A stretch of DNA of 64,000 bases from Paragordius varius. Its lineage: Eukaryota; Nematomorpha. The stretch spans positions 10,788,001-10,852,000 of the forward strand of contig OZ176054.1 in assembly GCA_964247055.1 (NCBI GenBank). Reading direction: 5' to 3'. A program made the position numbers and the translations under genes. The notes beneath the pieces are model-generated. The model did not search any database. It was not told the origin of the DNA and worked only from the letters and a program-made list of their open reading frames with translations. Positions 50,301 to 62,300 of the stretch are shown one piece after another. Numbering within the stretch: position 1 is the stretch's first letter; the number at the start of each line of letters is the position of its first letter.

Positions 50301-53300
50301 TATATATGTCAGTCTGTATAATATACCAACCGGATTCCGAACATGGCATGGGTTGATGTTCAGCGTAAGCCGAATCAGCCATTGAAGTACCCGATTCACT
50401 GTTATACCGTTTGGGTATGATGACAAAATCATTGCTGTAATTTATGTGTCGCCCTATGTCACAATAACCATCCTTATCAAGTGAATTATCGAAATCAACG
50501 CTAAATTCTTCATTTAGGGGTAATTTCACGCCACAATGTTTTAAAAGGTAGCTTGGATTGTTTATGGATGATTGTAAAGTATTGGCATTATATATATTCT
50601 TAATGGATGTATCTTGACTAGTATGGTATGAGGTTTTCTGTTGGTTATCAATACTCGATACATTGGGTATAACCTTTGAAAATAAAAAGTTTATAATATA
50701 TTATAAGTGTTTTTAGTGCAATAATTATACTTTTAAATTCCTAAATGAATATACCTACCATAGATTTGAATTATAGTCGTATTCGGAACAGGAACTGCGG
50801 TTTTAAAAGGATCAAAAAAAATTATTTAAAATATCGAGATTTACGTTAATTTCGTTATGTTAACCTATATTGGTATATAGAATATGTTTTTCAAATTACT
50901 CATATATTTTTTAGCTATTTAATGACATTGAATAATTATAATATCTAATAGAATGACCTATAAATTGTAAAAAAAAAATCCAACAGAAATTATAACCATT
51001 TAAAAAAAATGGAATTGGAGTAATACTTAGCTAAAAATATTATGTACAACAAAAACATAAAGATTATTTAGAAAGCAAAAACGTTTCCAATTCCAAACCT
51101 TAATATACCTACAGAAGAAAAAATCATTAAACTTTACTTATGCATATAACGAAATTTACCTCCTTTTTATAGAAATGCTAAAATAAAGAGAAGAGAATTG
51201 TTAAAAACTACACTATGGGCAATAAAAAATGGAAAATTAATTTAAAGATTGATGCAGATTTGTAACGGCCTGGGATAATCATGACCATAGAAATGTTAGC
51301 TAGTTTAACAATTTTATAGGATATTTAAAATGGTCATTAAAAAATTATTAATTTGTTGAACTTTAATAGAAATATCATATTTTTTAAGGTATTCTTATTG
51401 GGTCAATTCTAAGGAAAGATTTCAAAGTGTGATGTGGCTTTTAATCCCATTTATTTTTAAACATGGATGAAATACCATTTAACACCATAAAACAACATCT
51501 TTACTTATAATATTTTTTATATAATTTCTAAGGTAACCATTTATCCAATAATAGCAAAAAAACATATTAATAATACAAATAATCGTAATTGCACCCTTAT
51601 TTTATGATATTACCCTATAATAACCAGGTCTGACTGATATTTAGGCGTAAAAAATCCCAACCTTAATCAATGTAGGGAGAAATTTTAAAATGAATTATAT
51701 TCAAAAAAAAAGAATCTACCAGATCTGATTGCACTCATTTTAAGGCAAAAAAATTTTATGCAATATAAACCTTTGATATAATTTTTCGGTTTCGGAGGGT
51801 GATTGTGTTTGCTACAAATTCCGAGGGCTTCCTAAGACTCACATAATTTTTAGCAGCTACATACATTATACATAAATAAAATATACAATATTTTTAGTCA
51901 AAAGCAACACTTTTGACAAGCAAACGCAACATTTTTTCAAGCAAAGACAACATTTTTTTGAGGCAAATGCAACACTTTTTTTCCGGCAAGGAATTTAAAA
52001 TGTTGCGTTTGTGTGAAAAAATATTGCATTTGCTTAAAAGAATATTGTGTTTGTTTGAAAAAGTGTTGTGTTGAATTGAAAAAATGTTGCTTTTGATTGA
52101 AAAACCGTAAATTTAAGCTTGGCAAAAACTGATAAATAATTTTTTGACCTAAGACTCACATAATTTTTAGCAGCTACATACATTATACATAAATAAAATA
52201 TACAATATTTGTAGTCAAAAGCAACATTTTTTAAGCAAATGTAACATTTCTTTCAAGTAAAAGCAAATTTTTTTCAAGCAAACGCAACATTTTTTTCAAG
52301 CAAACACAACACTGTTTCAAGCAAGGAATTAAAAATGTTGCGTTTGTATGAAAAAGAATATTGCGTTTGCTTGAAAAACTGTTGTGTTTGATTAAAAAAT
52401 GGTATATTTAAGTTTTGCAAAAACTGATATAAATAGTTTATTAAATTGACAAAAAAATTTTTATTTAAAAATCATAATTTAAATACTAACTTTTGGGCGT
52501 TTGTAGGGATAATGTAGGCCGTAAAGTTTCTCTCTAAAAAATATACAGTTTTCTATAATTCTTATAATTATAACTATATTCATAAAACAAAGGAAAAAGA
52601 CACATAAATTAGATAAATGTTTCATATTAAAATTTAAATGGCAAAAATACAAGATTGAAATAAATAACATCTTAAATTCACTGAAGGTTTGACAAATTTT
52701 CTAAACGCATTCATGATAAATGTATATTTTTAATTTATTGATTAAACAGTACAGTGTGCAAAAAATTTACGATAATATTTTTTCCTGAAATAATTATCTT
52801 ATGACCTGTGTATTCATATCAGAAAATTTTTTATAGAGAGACGGCTTAATTTTTCTGATAACTTATTAAAACGGTCATTACTTAATATTATAATTAAAAT
52901 CAGGGGTCTTTAACCCATAAGCCACATTCGGCCCTCTAAAACATTTTTGCTGCCCGCATGAGAAAATTCCAATACAAAATTTAAGTAAAATCTTAGTAAA
53001 ATTAATTTTCTCAAATAAATTTTATAAATCTTTTCCCTAATTTTGGCAATAAAGTAGCAAAATTCCTTAGTATAAATAGTAGTTTTTACAGTTTTTCTTT
53101 TTGAATTCTAATCAAATATTTGTTGATTCCCCCATATGTAATTGCGAATGTGGCCCGCGAAACCATATGTGTTGAACAATCCCTGGTTTATATATATACC
53201 TTTTAAACTTCAAATTCACCCTTAAATATTTTAAATACACTCCTAAAAATAAATTGTGTGTTTCCCGTGCTAATCTAACTCATTATTGAAATGAAATATG

Positions 53301-55132
53301 TTTTTATGGCATAGTTTATCATTTTTTAATTTATTGTTTAATTAGAAAGTATCTTTTCACAATCTATATTATTTAAGGGTGAATTTAAACGTCCAAGGAT
53401 TGAAAATTTGAAATGTAACCGCGATATATTTGAGAATGACTTTATTATTGGACAATGACAATATAGTAACGTATGATCTAACATAAAAATTTTCCATTGT
53501 AAAATATGACAGTTAGTTTCTGTTCTTTAAAAAAATTTTGTAATATTTTTATCAAAAAATATATAGTAACATCATTTAACATTTCAAGGAGCTTGTAACC
53601 TATTTTCAACTGGGCATATTTAAGTTAATTCAATTCATTTGGTCCTAAATTTTGTAATATTAAAAGTTTTATTATCTATAATTGATGGTTAAATGCTTAA
53701 ATGATACTTGAGAATGATTTAAAATGTTTCAAACGTGTAAATATTTATTTAACAGTTTTTTGCATTGCTAGCTAATATATGTTACCTTCTTTCTTGCCAT
53801 TGTTGTTTTGTTGTGTTATCCAAATATACAAATATTTATACTTACTTACATCAAAATTATTTATAATGATGATGATATAACATTAACCTTAATTAATTTT
53901 TATATATTTAAATTTGTAGATGTATGTAAAAAAAGTATTGTTAATCAAACAACAAAATTCATTTTGCATAAATGCTAATTTTTGGTTTAGTTCGATCGTT
54001 TGAGTATTTTTTAAATCAAAGGCACCTAATACAAATGTGAATTCGCGGGCCGCATTTGTGAAATATATATGGGTAATCATAAATTTGTGTTATTAGATTT
54101 CAAACATACGTTTCCATATATCAATAAGGATATATATTTTCAAATTCTGTTTCCAATTTTTTCGCGCTTATTTAAAGATTGCTTCTGTCGTTCACCCATC
54201 AATCAAAAATTGTTGGTAAAAAGACCCCCGGAAAGAGATATTTAACTTTAAAAAATTAGTTTAAGATATAATTTATTTAAATAATCTTTTAAAATTTCAA
54301 GTATTTGGGAGTTACCCAGAATGTAAAAATTAAATAATAGATAGGTAGGTACCTTTTGATTTTGAGCGTTGCTGTTAGAATCTGTGGTGGCCATAGAATT
54401 AAACTTGGTTGTGGTGTTTGGATTTGTTAAATGATTCGACGAGCTCATGTGCCGTGTTGTACTATTTAGGGGAGTATTTTGACTTCTCTTGGGTATTTTG
54501 GATAAAATAGGGTGTGTTGTTTTGAAATCATTATCATCATTGTCAATGGTGACAGTTTTATTTCTTTTGATGTTAGATGAAGAGTTATTGAGGCTTTTAA
54601 CTGTTTTACCAGTTTTAACAGGTAGCAAACCTTTGTCATTTCCCTTCTCTTTGGTGACATTAAGTTTAGATTTATCCAGAGAAGTTGCTTTTGATTTTAG
54701 TGTTGATGATGAAGTACTACTGCCCATTGATGTTTTAAAAGTTCCACCACGTAAAACATTACTATTATTATGTAGCAATGATGGTGATTTTGCAGTAGAA
54801 TAATCTCCATGGTGAGATTGTATCGTTAGGTTTGAAGGTTGACTTTTAACCTTTTTCAAAAAAAGTTTGTTGGGGGTGGGATGTGTCTGTTTATCTCCAT
54901 AAACTAATTTTGCATTCCGTGTAACCGTACGTCGAAGATTGGGATCATCAGATTCGTTTTGTTGGCTGGAAATGTTAGCACAAGATTTTTTTGATTTTTG
55001 CATTAATCGCTGTTTATTATTATTAATGACGTCAGTGCTGGTATCAAGAATATTTATTGCATTATCTTTATAGCTAACAGAGGTAGGTGATAAATGTGAT
55101 TCACAAACTTTATCATTCAATTTTCGTCTCAT
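44209..55132 (-). CDS. Long coiled-coil protein with basic disordered N-terminus, function unknown
   Basis: Eight exons: 54353-55132, 50327-50673, 48636-48745, 48428-48532, 46971-47067, 45430-45515, 44843-44947 and 44209-44335. Phases agree at every junction except between exons 2 and 3. There the GTATAT donor gives a stop, whereas the GTTGGT donor five bases earlier (exon then ends at 50332) fits. Exon 1 (260 residues from ATG 55132) is Ser/Thr/Lys/Asn-rich and basic (MRRKLNDKVC, LRRTVTRNAKLV). Exon 2 is acidic and contains NDFVIIPKR, a plausible Atg8-binding LIR. Exons 3-8 form an unbroken heptad-type coiled coil (EEQYRKTVIKFEHVKRILQN, LRAQVLTYKMKNDILVKK, LEEMDLMKRRLDLLQQDNEH). The last exon ends in phase 1, so at least one more follows to the left. 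A CAG acceptor just before the ATG leaves open an upstream exon. The layout suits a microtubule, centrosome or trafficking adaptor, but I cannot name the family. Confidence 0.75.
45560..46471. mobile_element. Long inverted repeat coding for GIY-YIG tails on both arms
   Basis: The arms run from 45560 to about 46025 and from about 46065 to 46471 and are roughly 80-85% identical. The left arm, on the minus strand, carries a GIY-YIG nuclease fragment (VYIGQTKRGLDVRIKEHKTA at about 46036-45977) followed by NDSALAYHA. The right arm, on the plus strand, has only the later part (NDSALAYHAFNCKHKINWD, from 46083). The C-x-x-YIGQT-x-R pattern is that of the endonuclease domain of Penelope-like elements. 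The outer ends resemble the CAGTGTGCATTTTAATGG ends of the MITE at 42571. It lies in an intron of the coiled-coil gene. Confidence 0.65.
46486..46526. repeat. (TA)n microsatellite
   Basis: About 41 bases of TA repeat just right of the GIY-YIG inverted repeat. Confidence 0.85.
47102..47272. repeat. GAACCGG-rich repeat between two TA tracts
   Basis: A GC-richer island with repeated and inverted GGAACCGG / CCGGTTCC words, starting CAGGGTTTAGAACCGGCTC and ending CAGGGTTCCGGTTCC. It is flanked by short TA tracts at 47080-47096 and 47276-47302. This looks like a nonautonomous DNA element (hAT-like CAGGG ends), but the right end is not a clean inverted copy of the left. Confidence 0.5.
51831..52441. 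repeat. Tandem pair of 317-bp units made of ~20-nt periodic inverted repeats
   Basis: Unit 1 starts at 51831 and unit 2 at 52148, both with CCTAAGACTCACATAATTTT. Inside each unit the left half repeats CAAGCAAACGCAACATTTTT with a period of about 20. The right half repeats the reverse complement (AAATGTTGCGTTTGCTTG), so each unit folds on itself around GGAATT.AAAATG. Long minus-strand frames such as 51937-52125 (FFNSTQHFF.. repeats) are a by-product. It lies in the first intron of the coiled-coil gene. Confidence 0.75.
52901..53185. mobile_element. hAT-type MITE
   Basis: 285 bp from CAGGGGTCTTTAACCCATAA to ATGTGTTGAACAATCCCTG, with GGCCCTCT and GTGGCCCGCG inside the ends. The form matches the element at 31766-32045, although the internal sequence differs. 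The flanking 8-mers are not identical. Confidence 0.7.
53199..53425 (+). mobile_element. TA-type MITE, family B copy e
   Basis: It starts 14 bases after the hAT MITE. The left end is CCTTTTAAACTTCAAATTCACCC, the centre has TTTTTATGGCATAG and the right end AAGGGTGAATTTAAACG, decaying at the terminus. MITEs have accumulated side by side in this intron. Confidence 0.6.
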
Positions 55133-55749
55133 GATCGGTCTGATGTTAAAAAAAAGTAATCAAAAATTTGTTTGTGTTATATGTTTGAATTCATGTAAAA
55201 TTAAAGACGGCACTTGTTAAAAGCAGATTATAAAAGAAAAATGCATTGTCTATGTGAAATATTTTATTCGGTATTTTTTGTTTTAAATTTTATCAAATAA
55301 TAATTCATCACTCTAATCATTCAATTAATAAGGTAAAAGTTTTATTGTGAAAATTTGCATATATAAAGGTCGCGAAAATTCCCACACACATTCGCAACAA
55401 AAAAGAGAAATTCAAAAAATATATGCAAACATTATTGCCTTTATTCAATACAAGATATACATTATACGTGGTAACTATTTATATACTGCAATTATTTTTA
55501 AATCCAGAAGACAGTTTAAATATTACAAATAAGCATAAGACAATTAAAACTAATATAGATTAAATCAATGGAGCTCCTAATATTGATTTAACATATACGT
55601 TATTAATAAATGCCTTAGTATAATGTAGAATTAAAACTATTTAACCATAAAATAAAATAAAAATTACCTGAAAGCCTCAGCCGATAAATATCTTATAATT
55701 AAAATAAACCATATGCTATCGATAAAAACCACATGATAAAATAACTATT

Positions 55750-56305
55750 TTAACACTTGTATACAACACATTCATTTTAGTCCTTCGATTCAAATTGGGG
55801 TAATTAAATACGCCAGGCCTGTTTAAAATTAATTTAAAATAAATGAAAGGAATCAAAACCATGGCAAAATTTTGCACTTATATAACAATAATAAACCGAA
55901 ATATATAAAAAAATTTACTCAAAAAACTTGATATTACTTATTTTAAGCTGAAACCGAAAGGTAAAAATTTAGTCAAACATCTGTGCAATGTTACAATTGA
56001 AAAATAAATAAAGCGCTTTTTTTATTTCTATCAATGTTAGATGTAATTTTAATTATTAATTAGCTTCAATTTTACCTTTAAAATAAGACGATATTTTGTA
56101 AATATTTTGTAAAATATAAATGGCATCGAAGTTATTTGACATGTTTTTTTCAAAACAAAGTTTTATTTGAAATTTTGGCATATTTATATAATTTTTGTTA
56201 GGATAGAAGCATAAATTTAAATGTCCGTTTCCTTAACTAGTTTTTTAAAAATCCCTCAAATTTAGTCTGGGGTATTTAGATACCACAATTTGAATCGATA
56301 AAGCA
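55750..56305 (-). mobile_element. MITE family A copy 6
   Basis: TTAACACTTGTATACAACAC at the left with TTAA. The right end is degenerate (CACAATTTGAATCGATAAAG instead of CGAAGTGTTAA). The body is some 85-90% like copy 5. Confidence 0.75.
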
Positions 56306-59300
56306 AGGCCAATTGAAGCGACAGAAATGTTTAAATACGCTTTAACAAAATTCTAAAAATTAAATTAAATGAATTTTATAAATATTCAATATTTAAGTTA
56401 AGCATAAAACATTTAACCGCCCAACTACGGCTTCCGGTTAGTTTAAAAAACTTAATCATTTTAGACGTAAATTTTGTTTTTTACATAGAGTTAATATATT
56501 GTAGTGATATTATTAAAAATAGGCTCTCTTCAAAAAATTAATTATTTAAGGCAATTTTTGCCATTATCTCATGTCGAGCAGTTGCTGCAAGAGTAATAAT
56601 AACTTTTTTATCGTGTAAAACCAAAATCATCGCGATATCCTGATGCATACCCATCTATTTTTATTACATCAGAAATTTTTTTACACGCCCAATTTTGGAC
56701 GCATAAACCTTCTTAGGTAGTAGAAGTGTTCAGCGTCGTTAATTTATATATATATATTATAATATCATAAAGTGTTTTTACCGTTTTCTCTAATATTCAA
56801 AATAGTATGAGGTACTCTAACAAAATGTTGCCAAAAATTAATTTTTTAACAATCTAGTTACGGGACACTAGGGTCCCGTTTTTTCACGTCGCCGAATTAC
56901 AGTAGATAGACATTCGACTATTTTGCGAAACTACATTAATATTTTAATGTATAATATTTTAAATGTTCTAAAATCTGATTTGAAAATGTATTCAATAAGA
57001 ACTTTACCAGATGCAGATTGTTCGATTTTTGAAAGAATTTTTTTTTCAATATATCTTAAGAATAAATAATTTTAAATTATGAAAGTTATTTATATAGCGT
57101 TAACTCTATTTTTTGAATAGATATATGTAATTTATATGACAAAAGACAGTGCTTATAGCAAAAAATAATTTTTATAAAAGCCATAAACTTCTGTACAATT
57201 TTATAATAAATACTGAAATTAAGATTAAAGTTACGTTTAGGACTTACAGAGTTTTTAATGTAATTTTGGTAATTTAGAGTTAAGACTGTTTTTTATATTG
57301 TAAAGCTAAAATGCGTTTGGGCCGCACTATATTTCTGTGTTATTAGTTTTGAATGTGAATGAAATAAATGCGGTAAATTTCAACCATAATCTCACAGTTA
57401 ATCATATATTTTAATAATTCCTTGATAAATCAAATCACACGTTTTTTCCATAATTAACAAACCAACAAATTAAAAATGTTAAAAATGTTGTCAATTATGA
57501 TTTATTAATTAATAAACAGTATGCCCCTTAAATTCACGTTGCACATTTCCATCACCCTCAATCATTTCGAACCGAAAATAATTTATGTGTATCTCTTTAT
57601 TTTAATCTATAAAAAATCGATAAAATTGGGTAACTATAATTAAGGCGGGAAATTGATTATAACGAAATTTACACAGGTATTCAAAAAGCTTTAATTTTAG
57701 TGCAAGAGTTTTATAACAAGTTTGGGCATATAATATTCAGTAAATTTCGTTTATTTGATAAAAACCACAATCACACAATTAATAGAAATAGTAACTTTGA
57801 TAAAACGTTTCTTATGAAATGCCCTTGAAAGAATCAACAACTTAAAACATATGTAACTAGATGCACAATCCGAGGAAAAATTGTGGATACATAATATAAT
57901 CTTTGCATTTTAATAATTTAAAATTTTATATTTATGGTGATAAGGTTTAAACTCCGCACATGCCTCAAACCAAAAATTTATATTTTATGTCAATCGCTAA
58001 TTAGATTTTCAAACAATCAATATTATCCAGTGGATTAAATGTTCCAAAAATTACACCTATCGAAAACTTAATCCATTGTCACTATACCCATAGATTCCCA
58101 AAAAAAGTTAACAAACGGCAGAAAAATCAAACTTTATATTACAAACTAAGAATATTAATATGAACGAAATCTATGAAACATAAATGTCCAACTACATTTA
58201 AATCCAACGTCTAATCAAATATTAATATTTAAATCGTTTAGCGTTAAAATAATATGGATAGCAGAATGATTTTAGGATTATGAATATCGGATGGACCTAA
58301 AACTTGTCAAGCATTTTATGAGACAAAAACAAATGCGAAAACTGAATTCCACATATTCTTACATAAGGACATCACTCAATGTCGTTAGACCCATAATGGA
58401 TCTTGAGCCGTATTGATCGAGAGTTAATTAAAAGGCTACTAATTTATTATCCTTAAAAAATTGCTTAATTGTAGACAAGTGTTTAAACTACGATTAGTAC
58501 TTGAAAAAACATTACAGCACTACTTGTAAAATTCAAATATAATAATAGTTAAAAATTTAGGAGAATTAGGTGATATCGCAATATCAACCATAGCTCTAAC
58601 GAGCTCAACTTGTCCACTTTACCCATTAGAATGGCTAGATTACAAAGCACATATTAGACCTTTAAGTTAATTGAGATGATGGTAAACACAAAAACTAAAT
58701 AATCTGTAAGAAGCGAGTCATCAAAAGGTTGATTAGAATAAATGGGGAAATATCAGAAGTACTGAGAAATTAAAATCGATTAGGACACCGTATTTAAAGA
58801 AAAAAACAGGTCTAAACAAACATACCAAAAATATCCCATTGTCATTGCAATAACAGCATATCATTCAAAACAAATTAATCTCTTTTGCGTTCTTAAACAC
58901 TTCCATATCATTTTCTACCGAAAATCTTGATTAATATTTCTTATATATACTTTTCACGCGAGAGATATTAATATTAAAAACACGAATTTATTGTGAAACA
59001 AATATACAGATAATTGAATTTTTTGAAAGAAAACCTTTTAAATGTGCATATGATAAAAAAAGAGAAAAGGTGTTGACTTTTTCCTTCCTAAACAAAAATT
59101 TAAAATTCAGGCTATATCATAAAATAAGTTTTTTATTATTTATTTTTTTTACAAAATTCTTAGGGAATAATACATATAAAGAATCCAAAATAGCATAAAC
59201 TTCAAACTTAGATGTATATACTCTAACTGGCCCAACTTAAATTTAGCTAATAATTGATTTCTCGTTGTAAATTCTGAATTCTCATATCTGCCGTACAAAG

Positions 59301-59344
59301 AATTTACTTATAAATTAATTGTTTAAATAAGGATACAAAAATAT

Positions 59345-59350
59345 TATTTA
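59345..59350 (-). terminator. Poly(A) signal of POP1
   Basis: AATAAA on the minus strand immediately follows and overlaps the TAA stop region of POP1 (TGTTAATAAATAAT). The 3' UTR would be very short if this signal is used. Confidence 0.4.
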
Positions 59351-62300
59351 TTAACATTGTCTAGCTAATTCGATCGTGATAGCACGATACCCATTTTTTG
59401 TGTTTCGCGATTTAACATAAAATTTACATGATATGCCAGAGTTGAACGGTATTTCATTAGTCCCATTTATCCCATTATCTAAGCAGCCATTTACACATTT
59501 TTCGCCATCATTCGTATGAAATTCATCATTCAAAAAAGTATGAGTTTGCCTAAATTGTACTAAAAAATCTTGGAATCGGCAAAAAAAGATGTATAATGCA
59601 GCCAATGAGATATAACCATGGCCAATATCCTTACCTTGGCGCAATGAATACTGTCCAGTTACGGTATAACCTAAGAGATAATAACCTTCATGGTCTGGCT
59701 TATAAGGCGCCTCTTGAGATGCATTGCAATGATTAGATTCGATTTCGATAGATTTTGTATCCTTACCAGGTTGTTTTAGCTTTTTATGCGTAAACCTTTT
59801 TTTGTTAGAATCATTTTCATCATTATTTGATAGTATCTTAGCTATTAAGTTGGTAGTTTCAAATTTACCGAAAATGGGTTCATGTGGTTTAATCGTTCCA
59901 CCTTGCATTATACTGATTTTAATAGGTATTAGTGAGTAAAAAATGTCAATTGCACCATGAAAAAGTATGGAATGTTTAATAATAAAGTGCTTGAAATTAG
60001 TAATCATTGATATGTGTTGTGATATCAATGTTAATATATTGTTTTTACCAGCTTCCGATTCCAAAAAGGGATTTTGAAGACCGAGTATTACCTTAATGGT
60101 GGATTTGCTATTATTGCTGTTAGACGCTATTTTGGTTTTCAGCGTAACTTTACTGCCAAATGATTTAAAAGTTTTAACATTATTCGCATGTTTATTGGTG
60201 GTGATTGTTTTGGGCGGCGTTACAGTTTTACCAATATTATTTGACATAAATTGTGAATTAGTGAATAAAATATTATTCAATGTACACAAATGGCCTGAAT
60301 CGCGCAAAACATAAATACTTTGTCCAATATCTTTCAAAGAGTTAAATTTTAAAGTAGGAGAAGGAGAATGCGATAAATATCTATCATGATTGCTATTAAT
60401 TTCTGCTATACAATCCTTTACTAATTCTACCCAATTGGGTATGTGTGGGCTAGATTCGAGATATTTGCAACCATTAGAGGTATGAGAATAAGGTATTTTT
60501 TTATCTTTAGGTTTGCGCTGAAAAGCGAGCTTTTGTGCGCGCGCGAATTCTTCAAGGGATTCGCGTCCACTTTGGGTATCTGGGTGACAGAGTGGAAAGT
60601 AAAAAGGCATGGTAGATTCTACACCTTGATCAAAATAATAAAATATTTTAATCGATAATAAATAAAGTTTTTTTATAGGAATTTTTTTATTAGCTTATTC
60701 TGTTTAAACAACATTGATGAATAAAAAGAAAATTAAAAGTATTTAATAACTTTCTCACATATTAATACAATAAAATCAAGGTAATAATCAAAACCATTTT
60801 TACCGTATAGTATATTTATATATACTATTTATAGTTCAAATTCCTCCTTGGACAATTCAATTTCACCCTAAAAATAAATTGTGTTTTCGAATTAATATAA
60901 CTCATTATTAATATGAATATCTTTATGGCATAGTTTTTTTTCAGTATTAGCTACATTAAAAACAAAATTTTTATTTTTTAAAAATATATAAAATATAGGT
61001 AATTTTTAATGTTAAAAAACATTTATTTTATTTGAGGGTGAATTTGAATTGTTCAAGGGTGAATTTGATTTGTAAATGTTATAATTACTGATCGCATTCT
61101 GTTCTCGTAAGCCAACAGGCAAGGCCCCAGCATATATTAGGGTGAGCCAAAATGGCATCGCCCAATTCGCTGGAATAATGAGATCCCAACTCCAACCATA
61201 TTCCCAGCGTTCTATAAATAAAAATTAATGAGTATAATAATAATTTAACATTTCGTGAAATTTATAAATTAAACTATATCCAAAATAATTGATATACGGT
61301 ATATGAACAATTTTCAAATTTTGTTTTAATTATATATTTTATCGATATTTTATCTTTTGTTTTTAATGCCATTGAAAAAGATACTACCATGTATCGGGAA
61401 ATTTCGGATATTAATTTACAATAAATTTAACGAAAATTCAAATTATTAGTTAGGTATATTATTCGTTCATGACAATATTAATAAATTTAATTTTTGGGGT
61501 AAATTATAAATTTTTTTGCATATAAAAAGAGATTATAAGAGCATTACCGAAATTTGAATGAGGTTTATCAGAGGGAGGACTGATTAAAAACTTCTCAGGG
61601 GGTAATGCATTAAGTACCAATAAAATAGGGATGTATGTTTCATTATCCAATGTTTTAGTTGGTATTTTATCTATTTCACAAACAAAAGCGGTATTATATA
61701 ACAATTTTAACTACTATTATATATAAATGAAAAACAAAATAAAAATGTATCCTTAAAAAACATATCAATATATTTTAATTTTAATAATGATAGAGAAACA
61801 TAAAAACATAGAAAACATAAGACAAACTCATTTTATCAAGAGATCGTTCTTTCCTCCATCGATTTAGTTGAGAATCAGAGAGTTTACTTAAACTAACTTG
61901 ATCCCTTACACGTTTATCCATGAAAGGTTGTTGCATAACCGATTGATAACATGGTTCATGCCTTAATAATTGCCATAATTTTGTAAATGGATGTGGTTTG
62001 TCCTCTTTTATGGATAATGTGATTTTTTTACGTTTCCTCGCCAGTGTTAAATTATTGGGTTCATTAGTAACATTTAATTTCGTTTTGGCTAATTCTAAAT
62101 GTTGTGAAATATATTTTTATACGTGATTAATTATTTAAAACAGATATACTACGCTTGATCTCAGGAAAACATAAAATAAAAACTTATCTCAATTCTGTTA
62201 TCTGCAATTTCGAAGATTAACAGCTTTAATGATAATTTATTCAAATCAGCCGACATGTAACAAAGTTAAAAGTATTATTGTACCATGAATTTAAAATACA

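Larger units (their letters stand above)
55133..59350. other. Intergenic stretch between POP1 and the coiled-coil gene
   Basis: Apart from MITE family A copy 6 (55750-56305), nothing could be identified. The near-4-kb AT-rich interval should contain the promoter of the coiled-coil gene, but no distinct element was seen. Confidence 0.35.

Noticed and set aside
52901-53185. Interpretation as a SINE
   Set aside because: Inverted CAGGGGT / ATCCCTG ends fit a hAT MITE; no A/B box or 3' tail was seen.
54466-54803. Long frames on both strands over the basic N-terminal exon
   Set aside because: Shadows of the minus-strand exon 54353-55132; only that frame continues in phase across splice sites.
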